Source of the DNA: Leadbetterella sp964489955
Lineage (GTDB): Bacteria; Bacteroidota; Bacteroidia; Cytophagales; Spirosomataceae
Reading direction: 5' to 3'
Length of the DNA: 64,000 bases
NCBI GenBank assembly: GCA_964489955.1
Contig: CAZBAV010000005.1
Coordinates: 1 to 64,000, forward strand
Made by a program: the position numbers and the translations under genes. Of this stretch, positions 9,925 to 18,700 are shown in pieces. Under the pieces are notes generated by a model that was given only the letters and a program-made list of their open reading frames with translations, was not told the DNA's origin and ran no database searches. Within the stretch, counting starts at the first letter, position 1, and each line of letters starts with the position of its first letter.

Positions 9925-11532
9925 ATGAGAACACTATCCTTATTATTTATTTTCCTTGCCTCCATCCTTAGTTGCACCAAAAAGGATGTTGGCCCGGACG
10001 AGCCACGAAACCCGCCTCAGGCTACTTTTACTTATGACAATAAAGGTAAAGGAGTAGTACAATTCACAAATAACTCACAGCATGCCGAGTCCCACTCCTG
10101 GGATTTTGGTGACGGAAAAACGTCTACAGAAGTAAGTCCACTACATACTTATATGAAAAATGGAGATTATGAAATAACTCTGAACATAAAGAACACCCAT
10201 GGCAACCATAGTGTAAAACAAACCGTGAAAGTGGCAGACCTGAATGCACCAGTTGCGGACTTTACTTTTAAAATAGAAATAGATAAAGTTACTTTCGAGA
10301 ACACATCGCAGCATGCTGCTACTTATGCATGGGATTTTGGAGATAATGGAAAAAGTACAGAAGCAAAACCCGTCCATACCTACAAAGCAAATGGCAAATA
10401 CACTGTGAAACTTACGGCAAGTAACGACTTAGGAACCCATTCGGTTTCCAAAGAAGTAGAAATCACACAAATAAAAACATATGAAGAGACCAATAACAGC
10501 CTACTCTTTGTGGCAAATTATAGAGCGGGCAAACAGTACCTGCACGCTATTAATGCCTCTTCCGGCGAAACCAAATGGACAAAAGATGACTTTTCCGGAA
10601 ATGTAAAAGGCAGCATATCGCTTGTAAACAACACACTGTACTTTGGCGATGAGGCCTACTTTTATGCCGTGGATGCCACAAATGGCAACATTAAGTGGCG
10701 TTTTGCCCTACCAAAGGGGATGAACGGTAGCCCAGTAGTTCTCAATAATGTGGTTTACTTTGGAGCAAATAATAATAAGATTTATGCACTAAACACTGGC
10801 AATGGGTCCAAAAAATGGGAGTTTAATACTAGCTCTGCCGTTACGGCCAGTCCGGTTATACACAATAATGTGCTTTACGTTGGGAGTTTGTCTTTGCCTG
10901 ACCGGGGCGGTATCTTTTACGCAATTAACATAGCTGATGGAAACCAAAAATGGCAGCGTGGAACTTATTTTGGCGAGATGACTTCTAAAGCTATAGTAAG
11001 TGGAAATAACGTATACTACGGAGGCTCTGGAGGCTTCCATATCGTAAACAGCCAAACTGGGGAACTGGTAACCCACTTCTATTTTAAAATAGAACACTCA
11101 AGCCCCACACTAGTAGGAAACCAGCTCTATGCAATTGTAGACGGAAAAGAGCTCAAAAGTAAAAACCTAACAAATGAAAACGCAGCTTGGTCTTATGACT
11201 TTGGTGTGGGTAACACTAACTTCTCTAGCCCCGTTCTGGTCGGAGATATAATTTATGCCTCTGGTAACAAGAGTGTATATGCCAAAAACCGCACAAGCGG
11301 CGGTATAATTTGGAAGCACCAAGGAATAAGCTTTAATGCCAAAAATATCACATACGCACAAAACGTACTCTATGCCGTGGAGGTAAATGGTACCAACTCC
11401 AACCTAGTTGCACTTAACGCTAAAACAGGTGATGTCATGTTTACCAAAGACATAGAAGGATCAGTGGGAGACATAACTGTACAAGATAAATCAGGGAAGT
11501 CGTATTATTCCACTTCTACAGGTCAGCAGTAA
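9925..11532 (+). CDS. lipoprotein with two PKD domains and a PQQ-type beta-propeller
   Basis: 535 aa. The lipobox is ILSC (Cys17). Two PKD domains follow (about 33-105 and 110-185), each with the WDFGDG/WDFGDN signature and a following HTY. From about residue 195 to the end, repeats of the PQQ-enzyme type (LYFGDEAYFYAVDATNGNIKW, VVYFGANNNKIYALNTGNGS) form a propeller of about seven blades. Tryptophan-docking repeats with G-x-x-x-W occur in most blades, but no quinoprotein dehydrogenase catalytic residues are evident. A surface or periplasmic binding role is likely. It ends just before a bidirectional terminator shared with the convergent TlpA-like gene. Confidence 0.88.
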   Translation: MRTLSLLFIFLASILSCTKKDVGPDEPRNPPQATFTYDNKGKGVVQFTNNSQHAESHSWDFGDGKTSTEVSPLHTYMKNGDYEITLNIKNTHGNHSVKQTVKVADLNAPVADFTFKIEIDKVTFENTSQHAATYAWDFGDNGKSTEAKPVHTYKANGKYTVKLTASNDLGTHSVSKEVEITQIKTYEETNNSLLFVANYRAGKQYLHAINASSGETKWTKDDFSGNVKGSISLVNNTLYFGDEAYFYAVDATNGNIKWRFALPKGMNGSPVVLNNVVYFGANNNKIYALNTGNGSKKWEFNTSSAVTASPVIHNNVLYVGSLSLPDRGGIFYAINIADGNQKWQRGTYFGEMTSKAIVSGNNVYYGGSGGFHIVNSQTGELVTHFYFKIEHSSPTLVGNQLYAIVDGKELKSKNLTNENAAWSYDFGVGNTNFSSPVLVGDIIYASGNKSVYAKNRTSGGIIWKHQGISFNAKNITYAQNVLYAVEVNGTNSNLVALNAKTGDVMFTKDIEGSVGDITVQDKSGKSYYSTSTGQQ

Positions 11533-11540
11533 TTCAGGAA

Positions 11541-11575
11541 AGATAGCAAGCTATGTAAAGCTTGCTATCTTTTTT
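11541..11575 (+). terminator. intrinsic terminator between convergent genes
   Basis: An 11-bp perfect stem (AGATAGCAAGC at 11541-11551 with GCTTGCTATCT at 11560-11570), an 8-nt loop and a run of T on the plus strand. The stop codon and last codon of the convergent 11565-12788 gene overlap the stem. Confidence 0.9.
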
Positions 11576-12788
11576 CATACGTATAGTAATCTATCATTTC
11601 TGAACCTTTTTTAAGTTCTATCCCATAAGACTCAAGTGCTTTTTCAAGGCTTTCGACATTGTCTTTATGGATGATTGTAAAATCGTATTTCTTACTCTCC
11701 TCACCATTATATGAGATCACCACCCCAAATGCATTAGATAATACAGCTGCCACATCTTTCAGGTTATAGTTTACCATACTTAAAACACCTTCACCTGAAC
11801 TACTTCTACTTTGCTCCTTTTCTTCGGTCACTTGCAGTCTAGAGCCATCTTTTACTTCTATCTCAAAAACATCCGTGGCCTGTGCCACTATACTCTCTTT
11901 TAAGCCCAAGGCATCTATAATCTTCTGACGCACCAGCACCATTTCGTTATTGTAAGCCTCCATACTAAAGTTCTCTTTTGTTCGCAGGCTATTTTTGTAG
12001 AATACATTATACGCAGCATTATTATACGCTGTATCTCCAAACACAACCCTATGTGCCGGAACTTTCAGCAGACCAGAAAAAATAGACTTTATTGGTGTTT
12101 TATTAAAAACAAACAGTCCTACTATCCCATTCATCATCATAGAACGCTTATCACTCTCCAAAGCATTACTAATTACAAAAGCAGATTTGAGGGTTTCATT
12201 ATCCCTATTTTGAAGCAACACATTTTGTAAAGATTGTTTTGGAGTCTCAGCCGTCTTTTCTACTATCTCCTTCTTTTCTACTGTGCCCAAATTTTCACCT
12301 TCAATAAAACTCCTTAATAGTTCAGGGGTTAGGTCTTTTGGTTTCCCTACCCACTTTACTACATTTTGGGCATCCACCAAGACAGTGGCTGGCACCGTAA
12401 CACTCCCGTTTCTCTCTACTTGCAGGGTCCTAAATAACTGTCTACTTTGATCTGTGGCCACAATAGTTTGGAAGTCCACTTTCTTAAAGATCCTTTCGGC
12501 CAGTTCGGGTTTCTCGTAGGTTACAGAAACAAAAACAAAATCTTTGTTACCTTTAAACTCTTTTTGTAATTCATTAAGGTGCGGAACCGCAGCCAAACAG
12601 GGGGCACACCATGTAGCCCAAAATTCAAGAACTTTATATTTATTATCCAGGTTGGTATCTTCCGGCTTATTTTTCAGGAATTCTGTAAGTCCTACAGACT
12701 CCAGTTTAGTTCCCACAACACCCGATTGGGCTATTAGTAAATATGGACTAGAACAAAAAAAGAGAAATAAACATAGTACAATTTTCAT
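11565..12788 (-). CDS. TlpA-like thioredoxin-fold protein with C-terminal DUF3738/STN-like domain
   Basis: 407 aa, exported (signal peptide to about residue 20). Residues about 25-170 form a TlpA/AhpC-type thioredoxin domain with the redox motif WCAPC and the usual FWATW lead. A middle region of about 170 residues is unrecognised. The C-terminal part (about 330-407) has the LKDVAAVLSNAFG...KALESYGIELKK pattern, resembling DUF3738 or secretin/TonB short N-terminal domains. Family members of this shape are periplasmic thiol-disulphide reductases in Bacteroidota. The substrate is unknown. The gene is alone on its strand, between the terminator at 11541 and the flotillin terminator. Confidence 0.85.
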   Translation of the reverse strand: MKIVLCLFLFFCSSPYLLIAQSGVVGTKLESVGLTEFLKNKPEDTNLDNKYKVLEFWATWCAPCLAAVPHLNELQKEFKGNKDFVFVSVTYEKPELAERIFKKVDFQTIVATDQSRQLFRTLQVERNGSVTVPATVLVDAQNVVKWVGKPKDLTPELLRSFIEGENLGTVEKKEIVEKTAETPKQSLQNVLLQNRDNETLKSAFVISNALESDKRSMMMNGIVGLFVFNKTPIKSIFSGLLKVPAHRVVFGDTAYNNAAYNVFYKNSLRTKENFSMEAYNNEMVLVRQKIIDALGLKESIVAQATDVFEIEVKDGSRLQVTEEKEQSRSSSGEGVLSMVNYNLKDVAAVLSNAFGVVISYNGEESKKYDFTIIHKDNVESLEKALESYGIELKKGSEMIDYYTYEKR

Positions 12789-12873
12789 ATTTGAATATGG
12801 TTGGTTACCTATGAGACTAGCGAACCAAAGAAAAGGTTACAGGTATCTCTGTATTTATATTCTACACTAATTG

Positions 12874-12905
12874 GAAAACAAAAAACACTGCCCCAATAGG
12901 CAGTG
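12874..12905 (-). terminator. terminator of the flotillin operon
   Basis: A 7-bp stem, CACTGCC (12886-12892) with GGCAGTG (12899-12905), has an A tract on its plus-strand left side, so it terminates minus-strand transcripts after flotillin. The CACTGCCC stem and loop start resemble the two rplL-type terminators at 15206 and 29646. Confidence 0.8.
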
Positions 12906-12978
12906 CTCTTGATTCTCTCTTTCTAAACTATCTTACATGTTTAACGATCAATTCGCTCCATCTACCGCCAAATAAATA

Positions 12979-14469
12979 CTACTCTTCCTGCTTTTTCTCT
13001 TCCCCTTCCTGACCTACCAGATAATTCGGCAGGTTCAAACCGGCCATGTTAAAGAGGTCATTGAGTGGTGGTACGGTTTTCATCATCCCAGATACGAAAT
13101 TTGCCGTTGAAGAATTTTCACCTTGGTTATTCCCTGAGTCCCAAACCGTAATTTTATCAATTTTGATGTTTTTCACAGCCTCTACCTGCGTTTTCACCAA
13201 CTCAGGAAGCTTCTCTATCAATAGCAACTGGAATGCTTTGGTAGGATCTCCACCCGCAGCGGCTACTACTTCTTTGTATCCATCGGCTTGTTTTGTCAAG
13301 ATTTCGAACAAACCTTTTGCTTCTGCTTCCATTTTCGCATAAATGGCATCTGCCTCTCCTTTTGCATTCTCTCTTATGGTTTCTGCAGCAGCTTGGGCTT
13401 CTATAATGGCTCTTTGCTTCGCAATTTCTGCCGGAACTACAATGTTCGCAATCTGCGTAGAACGCTCTCTTTCCGAACGAGCAAGCTCGGCTTTTTGCTC
13501 AGCCAGATACGACTCTTCTAAGGCTCTGGCTTGTTGTACTTTTTCCGAAGCCAATGCTATTCTCAAAGCCTCCGCTTCCTTTTCTCTACGATTGGCTTCC
13601 GACTGAGCTATGGATATTTTTGCTTCATTTTCCCCTTGAATGGCTATGGCGTTAGCTTCCGAGGTTTTCACTCTCGTGTCTCGTTGTGCTTCAGCCTTTC
13701 CAATGGTCTCGTCTTTCAGAGCGGTGGCAATACTCACCTCTCTATCCTTTTGCGTATTGGCTATACGCACGTCTCTGTCTCGGTGCGTTTCGGCTATTTG
13801 GGTATCTTTTTCACGGTCGGCAAGAGCCTTCCCGGTTTCCCCTATTTTCTCCTGCTCTGCTACGCTTATTTTAGCTTCGTTTATGGCTTTTGCCGCGGCT
13901 TCTTTTCCTAAGGCCTCTATATAACCTGACTCGTCTTTTATATCTGTTACGTTTACGTTTATCAGCTTCAAGCCAATTTTCTTCAGCTCGCTGTCTACGT
14001 TTTTAGAAATATTGTCCAGAAACTTGTCTCTGTCTGAGTTTATTTCTTCGATAGTCATGGTAGCAATTACCAAACGTAACTGCCCGAAAAGAATATCCTT
14101 GGCCAGCTCCTGGGTTTGCTCAGGGCTAAGTCCAAGCAATCTCTCAGCTGCGGTGTTCATGCTGTCGGCTTCGGTAGAAATGGCAATAGTAAACCTACAC
14201 GGCACATCAACGCGTATATTTTGTCTGGAAAGAGCATTGGTCAAATTCGCCTCAATGGAAAGGGGCTTCAAGTCTAGGTAAGCGAAATCCTGAATTACAG
14301 GCCAAACAAACGCACCTCCACCGTGAATACACTTGGCCGAAGTACCTCCGGTGCGGCCGTAAATCACCAGAATTTTGTCGGATGGACATCTTTTGTATCG
14401 TGAAACAAGGGCTGTAATGGTTACAAAAATCACCACTGCGGCTACTACTACAATAATAATTGGGGTCAT
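12979..14469 (-). CDS. flotillin family protein (FloT/YqiK-like)
   Basis: 496 aa. An N-terminal hydrophobic segment (about 3-24) anchors the protein. An SPFH/band-7 domain follows (about 25-185), then a long helical flotillin region rich in EA/KA repeats (about 190-395, for example AEQEKIGETGKALADREKDT). The C-terminus is about 100 residues, ending in a charged EEKKQEE tail. Flotillins organise membrane microdomains. The start overlaps the upstream NfeD-like gene by 4 bp, so the two are translationally coupled, as in the Bacillus yuaF-floT pair. Confidence 0.92.
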   Translation of the reverse strand: MTPIIIVVVAAVVIFVTITALVSRYKRCPSDKILVIYGRTGGTSAKCIHGGGAFVWPVIQDFAYLDLKPLSIEANLTNALSRQNIRVDVPCRFTIAISTEADSMNTAAERLLGLSPEQTQELAKDILFGQLRLVIATMTIEEINSDRDKFLDNISKNVDSELKKIGLKLINVNVTDIKDESGYIEALGKEAAAKAINEAKISVAEQEKIGETGKALADREKDTQIAETHRDRDVRIANTQKDREVSIATALKDETIGKAEAQRDTRVKTSEANAIAIQGENEAKISIAQSEANRREKEAEALRIALASEKVQQARALEESYLAEQKAELARSERERSTQIANIVVPAEIAKQRAIIEAQAAAETIRENAKGEADAIYAKMEAEAKGLFEILTKQADGYKEVVAAAGGDPTKAFQLLLIEKLPELVKTQVEAVKNIKIDKITVWDSGNNQGENSSTANFVSGMMKTVPPLNDLFNMAGLNLPNYLVGQEGEEKKQEE

Positions 14470-15032
14470 ATTCTATCTACAATTAATAAGTTATCACTCT
14501 CTAATTTTACTACTCTCACCATCGCTCCGGAGGGAATTGCACCTCCTTCGGTAACGGCATTGAGCTCGTGTACCGCTCCTTTTACACTGATTAGCACTCG
14601 TCCTTTTCCGCTTTTTTCGGCCGGAACAGTCAGGTAAACTTCAGCTGTCTTGTTTAGAGTATTCTCTATTCTAAACGAGTTGTCTTCCGCCAGTTTGGTC
14701 ACTTGCTTTATGATTACAAAAAAGACATACACAAACAGTAGACCAACCATTAAAGCCAGAGCTACCAGCAGAATCTTGTTTTGAACGACATCATAAAACG
14801 AGATCCCCGTCCACCCAAAACCGAGAAGAAAATTGATGAGGTTTCTAAGCGAAAACAACTGAAAGGGAGCATCTCCACCCGATAGGTCTCCTTCAAAATC
14901 GGCCTCAAGGCCATCTGAGGAGTCAGCCCCCATAAAGGTCATTACGGTTTGAATAAAAAAAATAATACTGGTAGGAATGGCCACGTACCAAAACGCCTTT
15001 AGCAATGGCTCTAGTCCTTCTAAAAAATCCAT
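14466..15032 (-). CDS. NfeD-like membrane protein (YuaF type)
   Basis: 188 aa. Transmembrane segments lie near residues 12-33 and 85-115, followed by a C-terminal OB-fold-like beta domain (about 125-188: GRVLISVKGAVHELNAV, then GAMVRVVKLESDNLLIVD), the hallmark of NfeD proteins that partner flotillins. The ATG at 15032 begins MDFLEGLEPLL. No strong -7 box was found upstream. The gene directly precedes flotillin with a 4-bp overlap. Confidence 0.88.
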   Translation of the reverse strand: MDFLEGLEPLLKAFWYVAIPTSIIFFIQTVMTFMGADSSDGLEADFEGDLSGGDAPFQLFSLRNLINFLLGFGWTGISFYDVVQNKILLVALALMVGLLFVYVFFVIIKQVTKLAEDNSFRIENTLNKTAEVYLTVPAEKSGKGRVLISVKGAVHELNAVTEGGAIPSGAMVRVVKLESDNLLIVDRI

Positions 15033-15193
15033 AGGTTTATTATTAAAGTTGGCAAATAAAATTATACGGTATTATTTGATTACCATCAAACCGGTTTATT
15101 GTAAAACTAAACTTTTTGGTATAAAAAACCAAATGAAATGGACTAGTGGCAGATAACTTGATTGAGAGGTAATATAAATAGGATATATGGATT

Positions 15194-15269
15194 CTTTGCA
15201 AACAAAGAGACACTGCCCGTTTGAACAGTGTCTCTTCATTTATGTCTAAATCAAAATTATTTGATTTCG
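15194..15269 (-). repeat. copy of rplL 3' end and terminator
   Basis: These 76 bp match the true rplL end at 29635-29710 at 70 of 76 positions, and all six differences are transitions. The match covers the last few rplL codons (E-I-K-stop), the 3' untranslated region and the terminator. Upstream of it on the minus strand the frame is closed by stops, so no L7/L12 gene is attached. Confidence 0.9.
15206..15235 (-). terminator. terminator in the rplL 3'-end copy
   Basis: A perfect 10-bp stem, AGAGACACTG with CAGTGTCTCT, with loop CCCGTTTGAA. It differs from the 29646 hairpin by a paired change (G-C here, A-T there), so pairing is conserved. Confidence 0.85.
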
Positions 15270-15327
15270 ATTTTTTAAAAAGACTAAGTTTCTTTCGATA
15301 ATTCCATTTAGGATTTTAATGTGTTAT

Positions 15328-15591
15328 CTACTCATCAATTATAAGATGTTCCAGAATCTTAACCTCTTCTGTAAGATTATTAGCTGTATTGATACAAGGA
15401 ATCTGGACTTTAGCCGTAAACACACTTTCGGGACTTACCTCAAAGCCCGGTTCCAATGTAATGCTGTTTCCTGCAAAATACCGCACATTAGATTTCCCTG
15501 AAATTTTATTACTGGCTGAAATAGTCTGCACCGCCTGAATTAAAAGTTTTGTGTCTTCAGACTTTGAAATACGCTGACGGATTATGTACAA
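15328..15591 (-). pseudogene. orphan 3-coathanger-type C-terminal module
   Basis: About 87 codons open from a TTG. It has no signal peptide. The core (NKISGKSNVRYFAGNSITLE, then PGFEVSPESVFTAKV and a Cys) matches the C-terminal ends of the 15791-23488 and 50272-54057 proteins (ILLEPGFEVEAGAVFEAKI, IELLPGFEVSKGSVFRAIL). In those proteins the module caps a large secreted protein. Here it stands alone, so it is probably the remnant of a sister gene that lost its 5' part. It could instead be a small gene of its own. Confidence 0.55.
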
Positions 15592-15724
15592 GTGCTGCAG
15601 TATGCACCGCTAGCCAAACTATCGCTATTAGCTCAATTTGTTATCAAATACAGTCAGTATCAGAACAATTTTATAACTGTTCTAGCACAATTAATTCCTC
15701 AATAAAAATTTGATGAAGAATTAA

Positions 15725-15748
15725 CGTTAGGCTTTGTGATACCTAACG
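15725..15748 (-). terminator. possible terminator after the 2565-aa gene
   Basis: A 7-bp inverted repeat, CGTTAGG with CCTAACG, lies 43 bp beyond the stop of the large surface-protein gene. On the minus strand it is followed by TTAATTCTTC, which is only moderately T-rich, so it may be weak. Confidence 0.4.
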
Positions 15749-15790
15749 CTAATTTCTAACACAGAAATTGAATTTCATAGCTCAGATCCA

Positions 15791-18700
15791 TCAATTACAC
15801 CCTCCTAAAATAGCTCTAAATACGGACCCTTTGCTTACTTCAAATCCCGGCAAAAGCTCAATAGATGCTCCTTCATAGCTAATGTTCGAACTACCCTTTA
15901 CTTTGTTTCTGGCTATAATACTTCCTGTATTTTTCTTTGCCAGCACTTGACTCGTCTGATTGTTAAAATCGTTGGTGGGCGAGCTCAGCGTAACACTATT
16001 GCCTGAAGGACACGGACATTCTAATTTTGAAGTAGTATTAGTGGTAATAGTGCAGGTTCCGATGGTAAAACTAAAATGGGAATAAAGCCCGATACCAAGA
16101 CCAGTCAAAGCAAAAGTTCCATTGTTTATATTTACTGTTCTGGTAGATAATATTCCATCTTTCCGATAACTTAACAAAACAGATGATTGTTGGTGTCCAC
16201 TAACACTAAACCCTATACTACCATCTTCGCTATCACAACCAGAGGGTCTGTTAAAATCAGAGGCGACTACGTTCGGCTGACTAAAAACAACAGTCCCTGA
16301 ACCAGTGGCAATACACATATTGGATGTTAACTTAAAGGTTGTATAAGAGCCTTTAGCCAAGTCATTCAGTAAAAACTCTCCATCTTTAACATTTACAGAT
16401 ACATTCTTATTTTGACCGTTAAAAGCATACGTTAATGTGGCAACCCCGTCTGGAAGGTTTGTGGAAAATTTAATATGTCCATTTAGGGCTACACAAAATA
16501 CGTCTTCCGTTTTATCTAAAATCGTAAGCTCAGGAATGAAGTCTACTATTTCAAAGCCTTCTGGTAAATCAAACTCACAACCTGCAATTAATTTAAGCTG
16601 GGCATATACACCAACATCTAAATTACTTAAAATAAATTTCCCACCAGAAAGGTTTATGTTTTCGTAAACGATCTGATTGCTAACACCAACTTGCGTCTTT
16701 GCGTAAGAAACTTCGTATGTACCATCCGGGATGTTAATAGAAAATTCTGCACTACCTACACTATTGCTACAACTTATGGAGTTGACTTTGTCTAGAATCC
16801 AAGTCTTTCTTTCACCCTCTAAAACTACAGAAATTGAATTGGAAGCGATACAATTTACTCCTACAATTTCAAAATCTGAATAAGCTCCTTCCTCAATATC
16901 ATATAGTTTTATTACACCTTCTACTGCGTCTAATTCTCGCACTATGGGAAGTGAGTTGTGTGTATAAGATAATGTATACTTACTCAATGGCAAACCCACT
17001 AAGTCAAAATGTATCTCGCCATTTGAAAATAAACAGTCATTTGGCTGAACAACCTCCCGCAATACAATAGAAGCTAAAGTACTTGAGCAGGTAGTAAAAC
17101 TGTATTTCCGCCAAGAGCTTGCTCCGTCTATATCGCAGTCTGTTCTTACAAAGAAATCATAGTTTGTATCTTGATCTAAACCTGTTACGGTTACTGTCCT
17201 GTCTACAGTTGATGTGCCCGAGGTTGGGCTATCTCCCCGTGCTACCACAACCCACTCATAAAAATTGGCTTTGTCTATATTATCCCATGTAAAGGTGCCT
17301 CCCTCGGTGGTAAGATTGGTAACCGTTAATCTACGAGGGGCCGGACAAAGACCTAAAACTGAAATTGTATAGTCCTCCGCTTCTCCTACAAATCCAGTTT
17401 CACAAGGATCTATATTCGATGTAGCTCCTGTCTTTACAACCACCCTCATTTTATAATCTCCCTCTGGCGTACCATCAGGTATCCAAAATGAATCTTGGTG
17501 GATCCCTCTAATCATTTGGTGTGTGGTATGGACTATTTCAGACTCCTCAAAAACCTTGTTCTTATTCCAGTCCACCCATATTTTATAACCATTATCATAA
17601 TAATCTGTACCCGGAGTAATCGTAAATTCGATAACCTCACCGGCATATTGAACTACTGAAAAATTGGAGGTGTAATCGCCATAGCCTTGGGGAGAATATC
17701 CCTGAACCAGATTACTAATGTTTTCAATAGCCGAAAACGTACTAAAAGACTCTATGTAGTTTCCATTAAACTGACTAAAAAAGTCTGAACTCGGTTCGCA
17801 ATATTCCACATCCGCATAGCACAATGCTAACAAAGAGGATTCACTGATACAGTCTTCCTTATTTCCTTCTATTTCTCTGGGGTAAACGTCTGGATCCTGC
17901 CCCAGATAAGTACAAAAATTAGGCAGGTTACAAACTTCCAGTTCTGGATTGTAGCTTATTTTTAAGCCATACTCTCCCCAGATAGTAGATGCATCTATAT
18001 TACTTAAAGCGGATACATCATTTAAAATAGCATTCCCTTCTATAACCAAAAACCCCCTAATTGCAGTGAGAGACTCCAAACCGTTCAGATTCTGTAATAG
18101 TTCACTTCCAGCAATTATCAAATCTCCGTCAATCTTGGTTAACGAACTCAAACCTGTCACGGACGTTAAGGACGTGTTCCCAGAAATACTAAAAGTATAT
18201 CCTTCTACAGACTCCAAAGAGCTTAGATCATCTAGGTTATTTAACGATTCATTGAACTCTATCATGAACCTTCCTCCTACTTTTTGAAGATTATTTAACC
18301 CATACACGTTATTCAAAAACTCATTACCTACAATCGTAAAGTCCCCCCCTACAAACGTAAGATTACTTAAACCGGCAAGATCTACTAAGCCCTGATTTTC
18401 GGACATAAAAAGTTCTCCTCCAATACTTGTAATGTTGCTTAGGCCATCCAGATTTTCAATGTCATTTCCTCGGATGTTCACACTTCCAGTGATCTCCGTA
18501 CAATTAGGATAATCTATCTTAAATTGGTCAACTTCTGCCTGAGTACTAAAGCTGAGGTCTCCTTCTGGACAAACGAGAGGTTCAACACATGTAGCCAGGA
18601 TAGCTGCGTCATTACTACAATCCGCACCATTGCCTCCAAGAGAACGAGGGTGGGTAACGGGGTCATTGGAGAGGTAATCACAGAAGTTTGGTAAGTTACA

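Noticed and set aside
13400..13900. Direct repeats in the flotillin helical region as a CRISPR or tandem array
   Set aside because: They are heptad-like protein repeats, not regular DNA units with spacers.
13531..13924. Open frames opposite flotillin
   Set aside because: Antisense shadows of the repetitive EA/KA-rich coding region.
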